Source: an uncultured Eubacterium sp. (lineage in GTDB: Bacteria; Bacillota; Clostridia; Lachnospirales; Lachnospiraceae). From it: a stretch of 64,000 nt of DNA. The position numbers and the translations under genes were made by a program. Below are positions 8,494 to 16,997 of this stretch, in pieces. The number at the start of each line of letters is the position of its first letter. Within the stretch, counting starts at the first letter, position 1. The stretch lies in contig URQO01000004.1 in the NCBI GenBank assembly GCA_900550135.1, positions 5,659 to 69,658 of the forward strand, in the 5' to 3' direction. The notes beneath the pieces were generated by a model. It was not told the DNA's origin, did not search any database, and was given only the letters and a program-made list of their open reading frames with translations.

Positions 8494-10279
8494 AAGAATG
8501 ATGAATACAATGCCTCAGGAAAAAATGGAAGGAAAATTATTTAGTTCCCTAGGGAAAATAGTAAAATACTGTAAACCATATTGGATAGTAATGATTATAG
8601 CCATTGTGTGTGATATGCTTGGAGTTGTAACAAAACTCATTGGACCAAACAAAATCAGTGACATTACAGACAAAATATCAGAAGGTCTTACCGGAGAAAT
8701 GGACATAGACAGCATAGTTTCCATATGTGTATTTTTGATTATTTTGTATGTTGTAGGTACGGTGCTTAGTTATATAACATCACTGATTATGACTATAGTA
8801 ACTCAGCGTATAAATAAAAGTCTGAGAAATGATATTTCATTTAAGATAAATAAATTACCAATGGCATATTTTCACAAAACCACAACAGGAGATGTGCTTT
8901 CAAGAGTAACTAATGATGTAGATACCATAGGCATGACAATGCAGAACAGTGTAGCCACACTTGTATCTGCAGTAACAATGTTTGTTGGTTCGGTATTTAT
9001 GATGTTTTACACAAATGGAATTATGGCAGTTGTGGCAATTTTGTCATCCCTATTTGGATTTGTGTTAATGATTTTAATTATGAAAAATTCTCAAAAGTTT
9101 TTCTTTGCAAAACAAAAATGGCTTGGAAGAATGAATGGTCATATTGAAGAAGTGTATTCAGGACACAACATCGTAAAATTGTTTAATGGTGAGGAAAAAG
9201 AAAAGGAGAAGTTCGATAAGTTAAATAACAAGATGTGTGAAAGTGATTGGAAATCACAATTTTTGTCAGGACTTATGCAGCCACTTATGGCATTTATAGG
9301 AAACTTTGCTTATGTTGCTGTATGTGTAACAGGTGCATACCTTGTTATCAACGGTCATACAAATTTTGGTACAATTGTGGCTTTTATGATTTATATCAGA
9401 TTGTTTACCAATCCATTGTCACAGATGGCTCAGGCTGCAACACAGCTTCAGTCAACAGCAGCAGCTTCATACCGTGTGTTTGAGTTTTTGTCTGCAAAAG
9501 AGATGGAAGATGAACAGCACAAGACATCAACGCTTCCTGAACATATAAAGGGTCAGGTTGAATTTGATCATGTAAAGTTTGGCTATGAAGAAGGAAAAAC
9601 AATTATTCATGATTTTAACGAAAAGATTGAACCTGGACAAAAGGTTGCCATAGTGGGACCTACCGGTGCAGGGAAAAGTACTATTGTCAATCTTCTTATG
9701 AGATTTTATGAAACCAACAGCGGAGATATCAAAATAGATGGAGTATCCACAAAAGATTTATCAAGAGAACAGGTTCATGAAGTATTTGGTATGGTACTTC
9801 AGGATACATGGACTTTTGAAGGTACAATTAGAGAAAATCTTACTTACGGCAAAGAAAATATATCAGACGAAAAATTGGATCAGGTATGTAAGATGACAGG
9901 ATTGTCTCACTTTGTACATTCTCTTCCAAAGGGATATGATACTATTTTAAATGAAAAGTTAAATATGTCAGCAGGACAAAAACAGCTTCTTACCATTGCA
10001 AGAGCAATGATTGAAGATGCCCCTATGATGATTTTAGACGAGGCTACAAGTTCAGTTGATACAAGAACAGAGCAAAAGATTCAGGATGCAATGGATAAAC
10101 TGACACAAGGCAGAACATCTTTTGTTATTGCCCATCGACTTTCTACTATCAAAAATGCAGATATTATATTGGTTTTAAAAGACGGTGATATTATAGAAAG
10201 TGGAAATCATCAGCAGTTAATGGAACAAAAAGGATTTTATGCGGATTTATATAACAGCCAGTTTGAACAGACTGCCTAA
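8486..10279 (+). CDS. ABC exporter half-transporter, catalytic subunit
   Basis: A 597-residue partner of the preceding half-transporter, translationally coupled to it (8-base overlap). Seen: membrane domain in residues 30-340, Walker A GPTGAGKS (391-398), catalytic Glu519 and H-loop His550, all intact. The signature is MSAGQ (494-498) instead of LSGGQ. Together the pair therefore has one complete site (this subunit's Walker motifs with the partner's FSGGQ) and one degenerate site, the arrangement known from BmrCD, LmrCD and TM287/288. The substrate cannot be read from the sequence; MarR control suggests a toxic compound. Confidence 0.93.
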   Translation: MNRRMMNTMPQEKMEGKLFSSLGKIVKYCKPYWIVMIIAIVCDMLGVVTKLIGPNKISDITDKISEGLTGEMDIDSIVSICVFLIILYVVGTVLSYITSLIMTIVTQRINKSLRNDISFKINKLPMAYFHKTTTGDVLSRVTNDVDTIGMTMQNSVATLVSAVTMFVGSVFMMFYTNGIMAVVAILSSLFGFVLMILIMKNSQKFFFAKQKWLGRMNGHIEEVYSGHNIVKLFNGEEKEKEKFDKLNNKMCESDWKSQFLSGLMQPLMAFIGNFAYVAVCVTGAYLVINGHTNFGTIVAFMIYIRLFTNPLSQMAQAATQLQSTAAASYRVFEFLSAKEMEDEQHKTSTLPEHIKGQVEFDHVKFGYEEGKTIIHDFNEKIEPGQKVAIVGPTGAGKSTIVNLLMRFYETNSGDIKIDGVSTKDLSREQVHEVFGMVLQDTWTFEGTIRENLTYGKENISDEKLDQVCKMTGLSHFVHSLPKGYDTILNEKLNMSAGQKQLLTIARAMIEDAPMMILDEATSSVDTRTEQKIQDAMDKLTQGRTSFVIAHRLSTIKNADIILVLKDGDIIESGNHQQLMEQKGFYADLYNSQFEQTA

Positions 10280-10326
10280 GTTAGAAAAAAGTATAAAATA
10301 ATAATGTAATTAATTAAAAATAATTT

Positions 10327-10366
10327 AAGGCTCTATTTAGAATATGTAAAGTAGAGCCTTATTTTT
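10327..10366 (+). terminator. Rho-independent terminator
   Basis: The stem AAGGCTCTA (10327-10335) pairs with TAGAGCCTT (10352-10360), followed by ATTTTT. It ends the exporter operon. The 210 bases from here to the next gene hold TATAAT-like boxes but no other feature I can support. Confidence 0.9.
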
Positions 10367-10578
10367 CGTTATAAGAAGTTGGCCATATATTATTTATGTT
10401 ATAATTCCATCAACTTAGATATTTATAATTTTTAGGTGAAATTATAGTTGAAAATCGGCATTAAAAAATAAAAATTTTTTGAATGACAAGTGTTTTAGTT
10501 TGCAATGCCAATGGTTAAAAGCTATAATTACAAAGAATGTGGTAAAAGAAAAATATAAAAAGGAATAAAATACAAATT

Positions 10579-12561
10579 ATGAAAAATATTAAGAAGATAG
10601 CAATTATTATTGTTGCGGCATTAATAGTTCAAAATATATATGGAATACAATTTTTTGTGGTGGATGTAAAGGCATCTTCAAGGATGAGTACATCGAAAGA
10701 GATAATAACAATAGAAGAAACAACATCAGAGAAAAAAGCAGAACAACCAATATTGGAAGAAACTACATCTGAGAAAACAACAGAAGAAACAAACGAAACA
10801 CCACCGTTGGAAGAAACTACATCGGAAGCAATAAGCGAAACACCAACAACTGTAGAAACACCCACAGAGGAGACAACAGAACAACCTACAACAGAAGAAC
10901 CAACAACTGTAGATTACGAAATTATAGATGGACTATATAAAGTTAAAAATAATACACTTATAGAATATGTTGGTGATAAAAAAGACAAAACAATAACAAA
11001 GCTTACAATACCGGCAAAGGTAAAGACCATAAATGAAAGCGTTTTTGAAAAGTGCAAATATATTGAAAGTGTAAAATTTGCATCGGGAAGCAAACTTGCA
11101 ACTATAAAGAAATATGCTTTCAGATATTGTGAAAATTTGAACAGCATAACATTGCCAGGTACCTTAAAAACCATAGAATACAGAGCTTTTGGTTCTTGCA
11201 CATCATTGAAAGAAATGAATATACCAAAGTCTTTGACAACAGCAAAGCAAATACTTGGAACTGTATCTTCCGTAAAAAAAGTTAGTTTTACAAAAGGTAT
11301 AAAAACAATACCTGAAGAAATTTTAAAAAATGCAGTTAGCGTTGAACAGGTTACAATACCTGATGGGGTTACTACCATTGGCAAGAATGCGTTTTGTAAC
11401 TGTACGGCTTTAAAGAAAATAAAATTACCCGATAGTGTGACCACAATTAAATCATATGGATTTTACAACTGTAGCAGTATGACAGGGGTTACAATGTCAA
11501 GAAATATAAAGTACATAGAAAGTCACAGCTTTGAAAAGTGTGAAAAACTAAAAACAATGACTTTATATAAAACAATTGTTTCAATAGGGGCGAAGGCTTT
11601 TTACAAAGATTCAAATATTGTTTTGAAAGTTTATGCAAACTCAAAAGGGAAAGCTTATGCCAGAGCAAACAATATTAAATGGGAATATACATCTTCAGAG
11701 AAAGTACGTCGTGAAAATAACACAAAGGTGTATAAAGAATATATTGCAAAAATTAGTAAGGCTGACAAGGACAGATACAAATTAAAATATTTAACAGATT
11801 ATGTGCCACAGGGAAATTGTATAATAGGAGATTATCTTGTGGTATCTATGTACCATAAGTATTTATACAAGCGTTCAATACTTGTTCTCTACAACAAAAA
11901 AACAGGGAAGTTTAAAAAGACATTGATTTTGCCATACTATGACCATGTGGGATCAGTGGCAAATGTTAAAGGAAGACTAGTGGTTTCCCTTAACAATATT
12001 TCAGTGAGAGATCATGTTGCCGTTTATAACTATAAAAGATTAAAAAAAACAAAGCATGGAAAAGTATTTAAAGCAGATTACAGACTTAATCTGGTGGGTG
12101 CAGGAGATTTTTCAGCTTTTGACGGAACTTATTTTTGGGCAGGAAAAAGTGCCAATTCGAATTATGCTACAATGCAGGGATACAAAGTATCTGTTAAGAA
12201 AAAGAAACTGGTTCTTAAATATAAATACAGTTATTATGTTCCGGCAAATACACAGGGGCTTATTGTCAAGAAAATAGGAAGAGTAAAAAGAAGATTTATC
12301 TTTTCGCAGTCATATGGAAGAATTAATCAGTCATCTCTTATAACATATGAAAAAAACATCAATAGATCAGGTGGACTTGGTTTACAGAAAAAAATACAGG
12401 AGTTACCATCAATGCTTGAGGGCATATGTTTGGGAACATCCAATTACATATATATGGTATTTGAATCAGCAGCTCATTTGTATTGTGGCAATCCTGACAA
12501 TACCAGTGAAATAAAAATCAAAAATGTATGTAAAATAAAAGCAGGAAAATTAGGATATTAG
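10579..12561 (+). CDS. Secreted BspA-type leucine-rich repeat protein
   Basis: A 660-residue surface protein. Seen: a signal peptide (KNIKK, then a hydrophobic run to about residue 32). A low-complexity Thr/Glu linker (repeats of EETTSE, about 40-115) follows, then about eight LRR_5 (BspA-like) repeats (pattern I-x-x-x-A-F-x-x-C-x-x-L-x-x-I-x-L-P, about 125-375). A C-terminal half of about 280 residues looks like beta-propeller or beta-sheet, with repeated strands such as LVVSMY and RLVVSLN. Known: such repeats mediate host or bacterial adhesion. The linker resembles a wall-spanning stalk, but no sorting motif is visible. The C-terminal domain is not recognised. Confidence 0.87.
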   Translation: MKNIKKIAIIIVAALIVQNIYGIQFFVVDVKASSRMSTSKEIITIEETTSEKKAEQPILEETTSEKTTEETNETPPLEETTSEAISETPTTVETPTEETTEQPTTEEPTTVDYEIIDGLYKVKNNTLIEYVGDKKDKTITKLTIPAKVKTINESVFEKCKYIESVKFASGSKLATIKKYAFRYCENLNSITLPGTLKTIEYRAFGSCTSLKEMNIPKSLTTAKQILGTVSSVKKVSFTKGIKTIPEEILKNAVSVEQVTIPDGVTTIGKNAFCNCTALKKIKLPDSVTTIKSYGFYNCSSMTGVTMSRNIKYIESHSFEKCEKLKTMTLYKTIVSIGAKAFYKDSNIVLKVYANSKGKAYARANNIKWEYTSSEKVRRENNTKVYKEYIAKISKADKDRYKLKYLTDYVPQGNCIIGDYLVVSMYHKYLYKRSILVLYNKKTGKFKKTLILPYYDHVGSVANVKGRLVVSLNNISVRDHVAVYNYKRLKKTKHGKVFKADYRLNLVGAGDFSAFDGTYFWAGKSANSNYATMQGYKVSVKKKKLVLKYKYSYYVPANTQGLIVKKIGRVKRRFIFSQSYGRINQSSLITYEKNINRSGGLGLQKKIQELPSMLEGICLGTSNYIYMVFESAAHLYCGNPDNTSEIKIKNVCKIKAGKLGY

Positions 12562-12568
12562 TATAATT

Positions 12569-13123
12569 ATGAACAATACAAAAACATTACTAACGCTATT
12601 TAAAACTTTTTTTAAAATAGGATTGTTTACATTTGGTGGTGGCTATGCCATGATTCCGCTTATTCAGTTTGAAACGTCTATAAAACACAAATGGATATCG
12701 GAAAAGGAAATCATAGAAATAATTGCCATTAGTGAGTCAACACCAGGACCTATTGCAGTAAATGTTGCCACTTTTTTGGGATATAGAATTTGTGGATTCT
12801 TCGGAGCCTTTGTGGCAACTTTAGGTGTGGTACTTCCGGCATTTTTAGTAATATCAGTAGTTGCAACAGTATTTAGAAGTCTGTGGGCGTACAAGGTGGT
12901 AAAGTGTGCATTTATAGGTATTAGAGCAGGAGTCCTTGCACTGATATTAAACGCACTTTTCAATTTATATAAACAGTTTGAAAAAAACAGGGCTTCCTAT
13001 ATATTAATGGCGTTGGCATTTATATTGGTAACAGTGTTTAAAATAAATGTTTTGGTTGTAATTGCAGGATGTGCAGTGTGGGGAATTGTTTTTGCCATTG
13101 TTGCACAAAAGAAAGTTGGTTAA
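12569..13123 (+). CDS. Chromate transporter family protein, first half
   Basis: A 184-residue membrane protein with one CHR domain. Seen: the family hallmark FTFGGGYAMIPL near residues 19-30 and the second motif SESTPGPIAVN near 52-62, with about six hydrophobic segments. Known: short-chain CHR proteins work as pairs of single-domain subunits, whereas long ChrA has both domains fused. The next gene is the partner. Chromate export is the family name function; in an anaerobe the true substrate is open. It starts 7 bases after the LRR gene, with no clear ribosome site, so it may be coupled to it. Confidence 0.88.
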   Translation: MNNTKTLLTLFKTFFKIGLFTFGGGYAMIPLIQFETSIKHKWISEKEIIEIIAISESTPGPIAVNVATFLGYRICGFFGAFVATLGVVLPAFLVISVVATVFRSLWAYKVVKCAFIGIRAGVLALILNALFNLYKQFEKNRASYILMALAFILVTVFKINVLVVIAGCAVWGIVFAIVAQKKVG

Positions 13124-13704
13124 TGGAGAGCGTGATGATATATCTTGATTTGTTTCTTACATTTTTAAAAATAGGATTGTTTACTTTTGGTGGCGGTCAG
13201 GCAATGATTCCGCTGATACAGGAACAGGTTGTTTCAAGAGGATGGATTTCATCAAAGGAAATGATAGACTTTATAGCAATCAGTGAAAGTACACCGGGAC
13301 CATTGGCTATTAATATATCAACATATGTAGGCATGGAAACGGCAGGAGTATTAGGGGCTGTTCTGTCTACAGTTGGCATGGTATTTCCATCTTTTATCAT
13401 AATTCTGGCAGTTGCCAAATTCTACGAAAAATTCAAAAAGAGCACAGCAATAACAGGAGCACTTGAAGGATTAAAACCGGCAGTAATTGCACTTATTGCT
13501 TCTGCAATTATTACTGTTGGTGAAACTGTATTTTTCCCAAATGGTTTTAATGCCGGTCAGATTATAAATTCTCAATTTATTTTATCTATAATCATCTTTT
13601 TTATAATGTCTTTTCTATCAATTTATAAAAAAATAAATCCAATTATTATCATTGGTTTGTCTGCCATTATGGGAATAGTGGCAGGATATACACTAAATTT
13701 ATAA
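13123..13704 (+). CDS. Chromate transporter family protein, second half
   Basis: A 193-residue partner of the preceding CHR protein, joined by a TAATG stop/start overlap. An alternative ATG at 13135 has GGAGAG just upstream, giving 189 residues. Seen: FTFGGGQAMIPL and SESTPGPLAIN, the same two motifs as the first subunit, and about six membrane segments. The two subunits are clearly paralogous. I infer a heterodimeric transporter with antiparallel halves, as proposed for the family. Confidence 0.88.
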   Translation: MESVMIYLDLFLTFLKIGLFTFGGGQAMIPLIQEQVVSRGWISSKEMIDFIAISESTPGPLAINISTYVGMETAGVLGAVLSTVGMVFPSFIIILAVAKFYEKFKKSTAITGALEGLKPAVIALIASAIITVGETVFFPNGFNAGQIINSQFILSIIIFFIMSFLSIYKKINPIIIIGLSAIMGIVAGYTLNL

Positions 13705-13746
13705 AAATATTTTTATTGAATATCCTTAGAATATGTTTTTTATTTT

Positions 13747-13763
13747 GGACAACGAGACGGTCC
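13747..13763 (+). promoter_or_regulatory. Small hairpin in the PII gene leader
   Basis: The arms GGAC (13747-13750) and GTCC (13760-13763) enclose a loop beginning AACGAG. Its loop resembles the A1/G4 hexaloop pattern of ANTAR targets, but pairing directly around a hexaloop fails by one base pair. It lies 120 bases before the second hairpin, farther than typical. Confidence 0.3.
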
Positions 13764-13882
13764 TTAATATGAACGGATTTAAAAGAAAATTTGACTTAAA
13801 AAAATAAACTAAATACATAATTAAATAAAGAATAATAGCATATTGCTTGTACAATTTTAGGCGAAGTGATAGACTAGCAAGT

Positions 13883-13896
13883 GGACAAAGGCGTTC
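13883..13896 (+). promoter_or_regulatory. ANTAR-type antiterminator hairpin candidate
   Basis: GGAC (13883-13886) pairs with GTTC (13893-13896) around the six-base loop AAAGGC, which has A at position 1 and G at position 4, as required of ANTAR protein targets. It shares bases with the 5' arm of the terminator that follows, so forming one blocks the other. Known: clostridial nitrogen genes use this mechanism. No ANTAR protein is in the window. Confidence 0.5.
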
Positions 13897-13919
13897 GGGT
13901 TATTCCCGTACGCCTTTTT
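13889..13919 (+). terminator. Attenuator terminator upstream of the PII gene
   Basis: AGGCGT plus CGGG (13889-13899) pairs with CCCG plus ACGCCT (13905-13915), followed by TTTTT. It lies 90 bases before the PII gene and is not needed to end the distant chromate transporter genes, so attenuation is likely. The rest of the 304-base gap is AT-rich with no gene. Confidence 0.75.
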
Positions 13920-14008
13920 ACTTTATAAAGAGATTTATTAAAGTAAAAAATCTGCTGTGGGACTTACAGTGGAAATAAGAAAAATATATTTTAGATGGAG
14001 GTACTACA

Positions 14009-14365
14009 ATGATTATTAAAGTTGAGGCAATTATTCGTGAGGAAAAGTTTGATGAAGTTATGCATGCTTTAGATGAACTTCAGGTAAATGGCCTTACGGT
14101 ATCGAAGGTTCAGGGATACGGAGCACAGAGAGGTTGTGACAATTGGACAAAGGGGATGAAACTGGAAGTTAAAATGAAACCAAAGGTAAAAGTTGAAGTA
14201 GTTGTTTCTTCAGAAGATTGGGCTGAATTAACTGTAAATGCGATCAAGAAAGCTGCATACACAGGTGATTACGGTGATGGTAAAATATTTACTTATGAAG
14301 TGCTTACAGCACAGAAAATTCGTACGGGAGAGACAGGCTATGATGCAATACAGCATCAGGAGTAA
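14009..14365 (+). CDS. PII-family nitrogen regulator
   Basis: A 118-residue PII signal protein, a trimeric sensor of ATP/ADP and 2-oxoglutarate. Seen: the N-terminal strand KVEAIIREEKFDEVMHAL, the T-loop start VQGYGAQRG, the PKVKVEVVV strand and the B-loop/C-terminal TGDYGDGKIF. Odd: the T-loop reads DNWTKGMKLEV, so the Tyr51 used for uridylylation is Leu. This protein is therefore unlikely to be controlled by GlnD-type modification. No ammonium transporter gene is adjacent, so the partner is unknown. GGAGG precedes the ATG. Expression is probably set by the attenuator upstream. Confidence 0.93.
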   Translation: MIIKVEAIIREEKFDEVMHALDELQVNGLTVSKVQGYGAQRGCDNWTKGMKLEVKMKPKVKVEVVVSSEDWAELTVNAIKKAAYTGDYGDGKIFTYEVLTAQKIRTGETGYDAIQHQE

Positions 14366-14454
14366 AATGTTTACTACAATAATTAATACAGTATATTAAA
14401 ATATAAATGCAATTAGTAAAAAGTAAGTTATAAAAAGATAACAGAAAATATTTT

Positions 14455-14543
14455 AAAACCTTTAGAACATGTAATTTATTACCAAAACAGTTGGATGGAA
14501 AATCCAGATAAGTAATAAAAGACAATGTTCTAAAGGTTTTTTT
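14455..14543 (+). terminator. Long compound hairpin terminator
   Basis: A perfect 16-bp outer stem (14455-14470 with 14525-14540) encloses a 7-bp stem (TTATTAC 14476-14482 with GTAATAA 14512-14518) and a tip TGGAT/ATCCA, then TTTTTTT. It ends the PII transcript, but it is far more elaborate than other terminators here. The remaining bases to 14721 hold only the promoter region of the DegV gene. Confidence 0.8.
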
Positions 14544-14721
14544 ACAATAAGAAATTCTCTGAAATTTATATTACATGAAAAAAGGTATGGATGTAAAACT
14601 ACACGAAAAATGAGATATTCCACCAATAGGATTTTGATAGCTTTTTAGTTTGCCTAAAACAGGGGAAAATGTTATAATGCATAAGAATTGTATGAAACAA
14701 CGCTTTAGGAGGAATAAAAAT

Positions 14722-15609
14722 ATGGCAGACTATGTTATTAGTTGCTGTTCTACAGCAGATTTAACAGAGGAACACTTTAAAGAAAGAGATATCAAATACG
14801 TATGTTTTCATTATGAATTGGATGGAAAAGAATATGCCGATGATTTAGGAAAGAGCATGCCGCTTGACAAGTTTTATCAGGCTATGGTAAATGGTGCCGA
14901 GACAAAAACATCTCAGGTCAATGCCAAGGAATATGAGGCACATTTTAGAAAGTTTCTTGAAGAAGGGAAAGATGTTATTCATTTAACATTATCATCAGGT
15001 ATTTCAGGAAGTATCAATTCAGCATTGGTAGCAAAAGAAATATTAGATGAAGAATTTCCTGATAGAAAGTTATACATAATAGACTCTTTAGCAGCTTCAT
15101 CAGGGTTTGGATTGCTTGTTGACAAACTGGCAGATTTGAGAGACCAGGGAATGAACATTGATGACCTTCGTGATTGGACAGAGAAAAACAAAAGAAGAGT
15201 AAATCACTGGTTTTTCTCCACAGATTTGACTTTCTACATAAAAGGAGGAAGGGTGTCCAAAACTGCAGGACTAGTTGGAGGAATACTGGGCATTTGTCCA
15301 TTACTCAATGTGGATTATGAGGGAAGACTTATACCACGTGCCAAGATAAAAGGAAAGAAGAAAGTATACAAAGCCATTGTTAAAAAAATGGAAGAGTTGG
15401 CAGATGACGGATATGAATACTCAGACAAAGTATATATGTGCAACTCGGCCTGTATAGAAGATGCAAAGGCAGTGGCAAAACTTGTAGAAGAGAAATTTCC
15501 AAATACAAAAGGGAAAATTGAAATAAATGATATTGGAACAACTATTGGAAGCCATACAGGACCCGGAACAGTAGCACTGTTTTTCTGGGGCAAGGAGAGA
15601 GTAGATTAA
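14722..15609 (+). CDS. DegV family fatty-acid-binding protein
   Basis: A 295-residue cytoplasmic protein of the DegV family; known members bind a fatty acid, and FakB proteins present it to the kinase FakA. The start is the ATG at 14722 behind AGGAGG; an in-frame ATG at 14650 lacks one. Seen: the N-terminal ISCCSTADLT, the ligand-loop motif LSSGISGSINSA (about 94-105), FYIKGGRVSKTAG (about 171-183) and the C-terminal GSHTGPGTVALFF. A second DegV gene follows 27 bases later, so the pair is probably co-transcribed. No FakA kinase gene is in the window. Confidence 0.93.
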   Translation: MADYVISCCSTADLTEEHFKERDIKYVCFHYELDGKEYADDLGKSMPLDKFYQAMVNGAETKTSQVNAKEYEAHFRKFLEEGKDVIHLTLSSGISGSINSALVAKEILDEEFPDRKLYIIDSLAASSGFGLLVDKLADLRDQGMNIDDLRDWTEKNKRRVNHWFFSTDLTFYIKGGRVSKTAGLVGGILGICPLLNVDYEGRLIPRAKIKGKKKVYKAIVKKMEELADDGYEYSDKVYMCNSACIEDAKAVAKLVEEKFPNTKGKIEINDIGTTIGSHTGPGTVALFFWGKERVD

Positions 15610-15636
15610 AAATACTACATTAGAATGGAGAAAAAC

Positions 15637-16509
15637 ATGAAAGTAGCAATTTTAACAGATAGTAATAGCGGTATAAGTTTAGAAGAAGTCAAACAGCTTG
15701 GTGTTCATATGATTTATACCCCCATTATTATAGAAGGAGAGACAAGATACGCAGAGGAAGGTCTTACTCAGGAAAAGTTTTACGAAGCGTTGATGGCAGA
15801 CAAAAATATTACAACATCTATGCCATCTCCCGGAGACGTAATGTCGAAATGGGAAGAATTATTGGAAGAGTATGATCAGGTTGTGTACATTCCGCTATCC
15901 AGTGGATTAAGCAATTCAGCAAATGTGGCAATTCAGCTATCAGACGAATATGACGGCAAAGTTCAGGTTGTAGATGATCATAGAATTTCTGTTACAATGA
16001 GACAGTCTGTACTTGATGCAAAGTGGATGGCTGATCAGGGAAAAGACGCAAAAGAAATAAAGGAAGCGTTGGAAAAAAATGCTTACAATTCAGTTATTTT
16101 CCTTACAGTAGAAGATCTTAAATATCTGAAAAAAGGCGGACGTGTAACACCTGCAGCTGCGGCACTTGGTGCAGTACTTAATATAAAGCCGGTGCTTACA
16201 ACTGTTGGTGGCAGTTTTGAGGCCGTTGACAAGGTACGTGGCATGAAAAAAAGTATGACAAAAGTACTTGATGGTGCTGAAGATTTTATGAACAAAATGC
16301 TTGAAAATTATGATATTAGTAAGATAAGAGTAGGTGCGGCCGGATCATTCCAGACCCAGGAAGGTGCAGATGAGTGGTACGCAAAGGTCAAAGAAAGATT
16401 TACAAATGTAACAGATGTTTACTATGATTCGTTATCATTGGTAGTAGGAGTTCATACAGGCCCTGATGCAGCAGGAATTGGTGTAAGTGTTATCTTAAGA
16501 GATAAATAA
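15637..16509 (+). CDS. DegV family fatty-acid-binding protein
   Basis: A 290-residue second DegV protein. The ATG at 15637 lies six bases after GGAG and begins MKVAILTDSNSG, the typical family start; the ATG at 15625 is less likely. Seen: IPLSSGLSNSANVA, YLKKGGRVTPAAAAL and the end motif VVGVHTGPDAAGIGV. It differs clearly from the first copy, so the pair is not a recent duplication. Two DegV proteins side by side may bind different acyl chains; this is inference. Confidence 0.93.
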   Translation: MKVAILTDSNSGISLEEVKQLGVHMIYTPIIIEGETRYAEEGLTQEKFYEALMADKNITTSMPSPGDVMSKWEELLEEYDQVVYIPLSSGLSNSANVAIQLSDEYDGKVQVVDDHRISVTMRQSVLDAKWMADQGKDAKEIKEALEKNAYNSVIFLTVEDLKYLKKGGRVTPAAAALGAVLNIKPVLTTVGGSFEAVDKVRGMKKSMTKVLDGAEDFMNKMLENYDISKIRVGAAGSFQTQEGADEWYAKVKERFTNVTDVYYDSLSLVVGVHTGPDAAGIGVSVILRDK

Positions 16510-16510
16510 A

Positions 16511-16765
16511 ATGAGTTATAAATATTTTGAAAATAAGGAATGCGAATATTTTCCATGTCATAAAGGAGCAAATCCTGACAATTTTAACTGTTTATTTTGT
16601 TATTGCCCTTTGTATGCTTTGGGAGAAGAATGTGGAGGTAATACAACCTATTTGGAAAATGGTGTAAAAGATTGTAGCAATTGCACATTTCCTCATAACA
16701 AAGATAATTATAACAAGATCATGGAAAAACTAGGCAAAGTTGTTGAAATAACAAAGAAACAATAG
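16511..16765 (+). CDS. Cysteine-rich small domain protein
   Basis: An 84-residue protein matching the 'cysteine-rich small domain' family. Seen: eight cysteines (11, 16, 27, 30, 32, 41, 55, 58) and a His at 62, including CLFCYCPLYALG, a pattern suited to metal binding. It begins one base after the DegV stop codon, so it is the last gene of that operon. Function is unknown; family members often sit near cobalamin or other metal-related genes. Confidence 0.85.
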   Translation: MSYKYFENKECEYFPCHKGANPDNFNCLFCYCPLYALGEECGGNTTYLENGVKDCSNCTFPHNKDNYNKIMEKLGKVVEITKKQ

Positions 16766-16783
16766 AATCAGATAAAATAATAA

Positions 16784-16852
16784 AAACGTGTTGAAACATA
16801 TATATGTTTGCCAAATATCTGGTAAATAAATATGTGTTCCAACACGTTTCTT
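16784..16852 (+). terminator. Rho-independent terminator
   Basis: AAACGTGTTG (16784-16793) pairs with CAACACGTTT (16840-16849), with further pairing of ACATA and TATGT inside the stem. It closes the DegV operon. Confidence 0.7.
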
Positions 16853-16997
16853 ATTAAATAAAAAACGTTCCACTTGGTATGCATACTGGTGCGAGAAGAA
16901 AGATAGTTGCGTGGCAACACGTACTGGGTGAGTAGAATGTTGCAAGCTACATTCTTTGTTTTAACTGTAAAATATTTCGTGACTATTTGAGGATAAA

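Noticed and set aside
12569..13704. A single chromate transporter gene broken by a frameshift.
   Set aside because: Each half has its own complete CHR domain and start, joined by TAATG, which is the normal paired short-chain form.
16861..16960. CGTGGCAACACG at 16910-16921 resembles the integrase arm repeats, and a short open frame runs through it.
   Set aside because: Only one unit is present, there is no core copy, integrase or element gene nearby, and the piece is a self-complementary hairpin (GTTGC/GCAAC). Coincidence or an old relic cannot be told apart.
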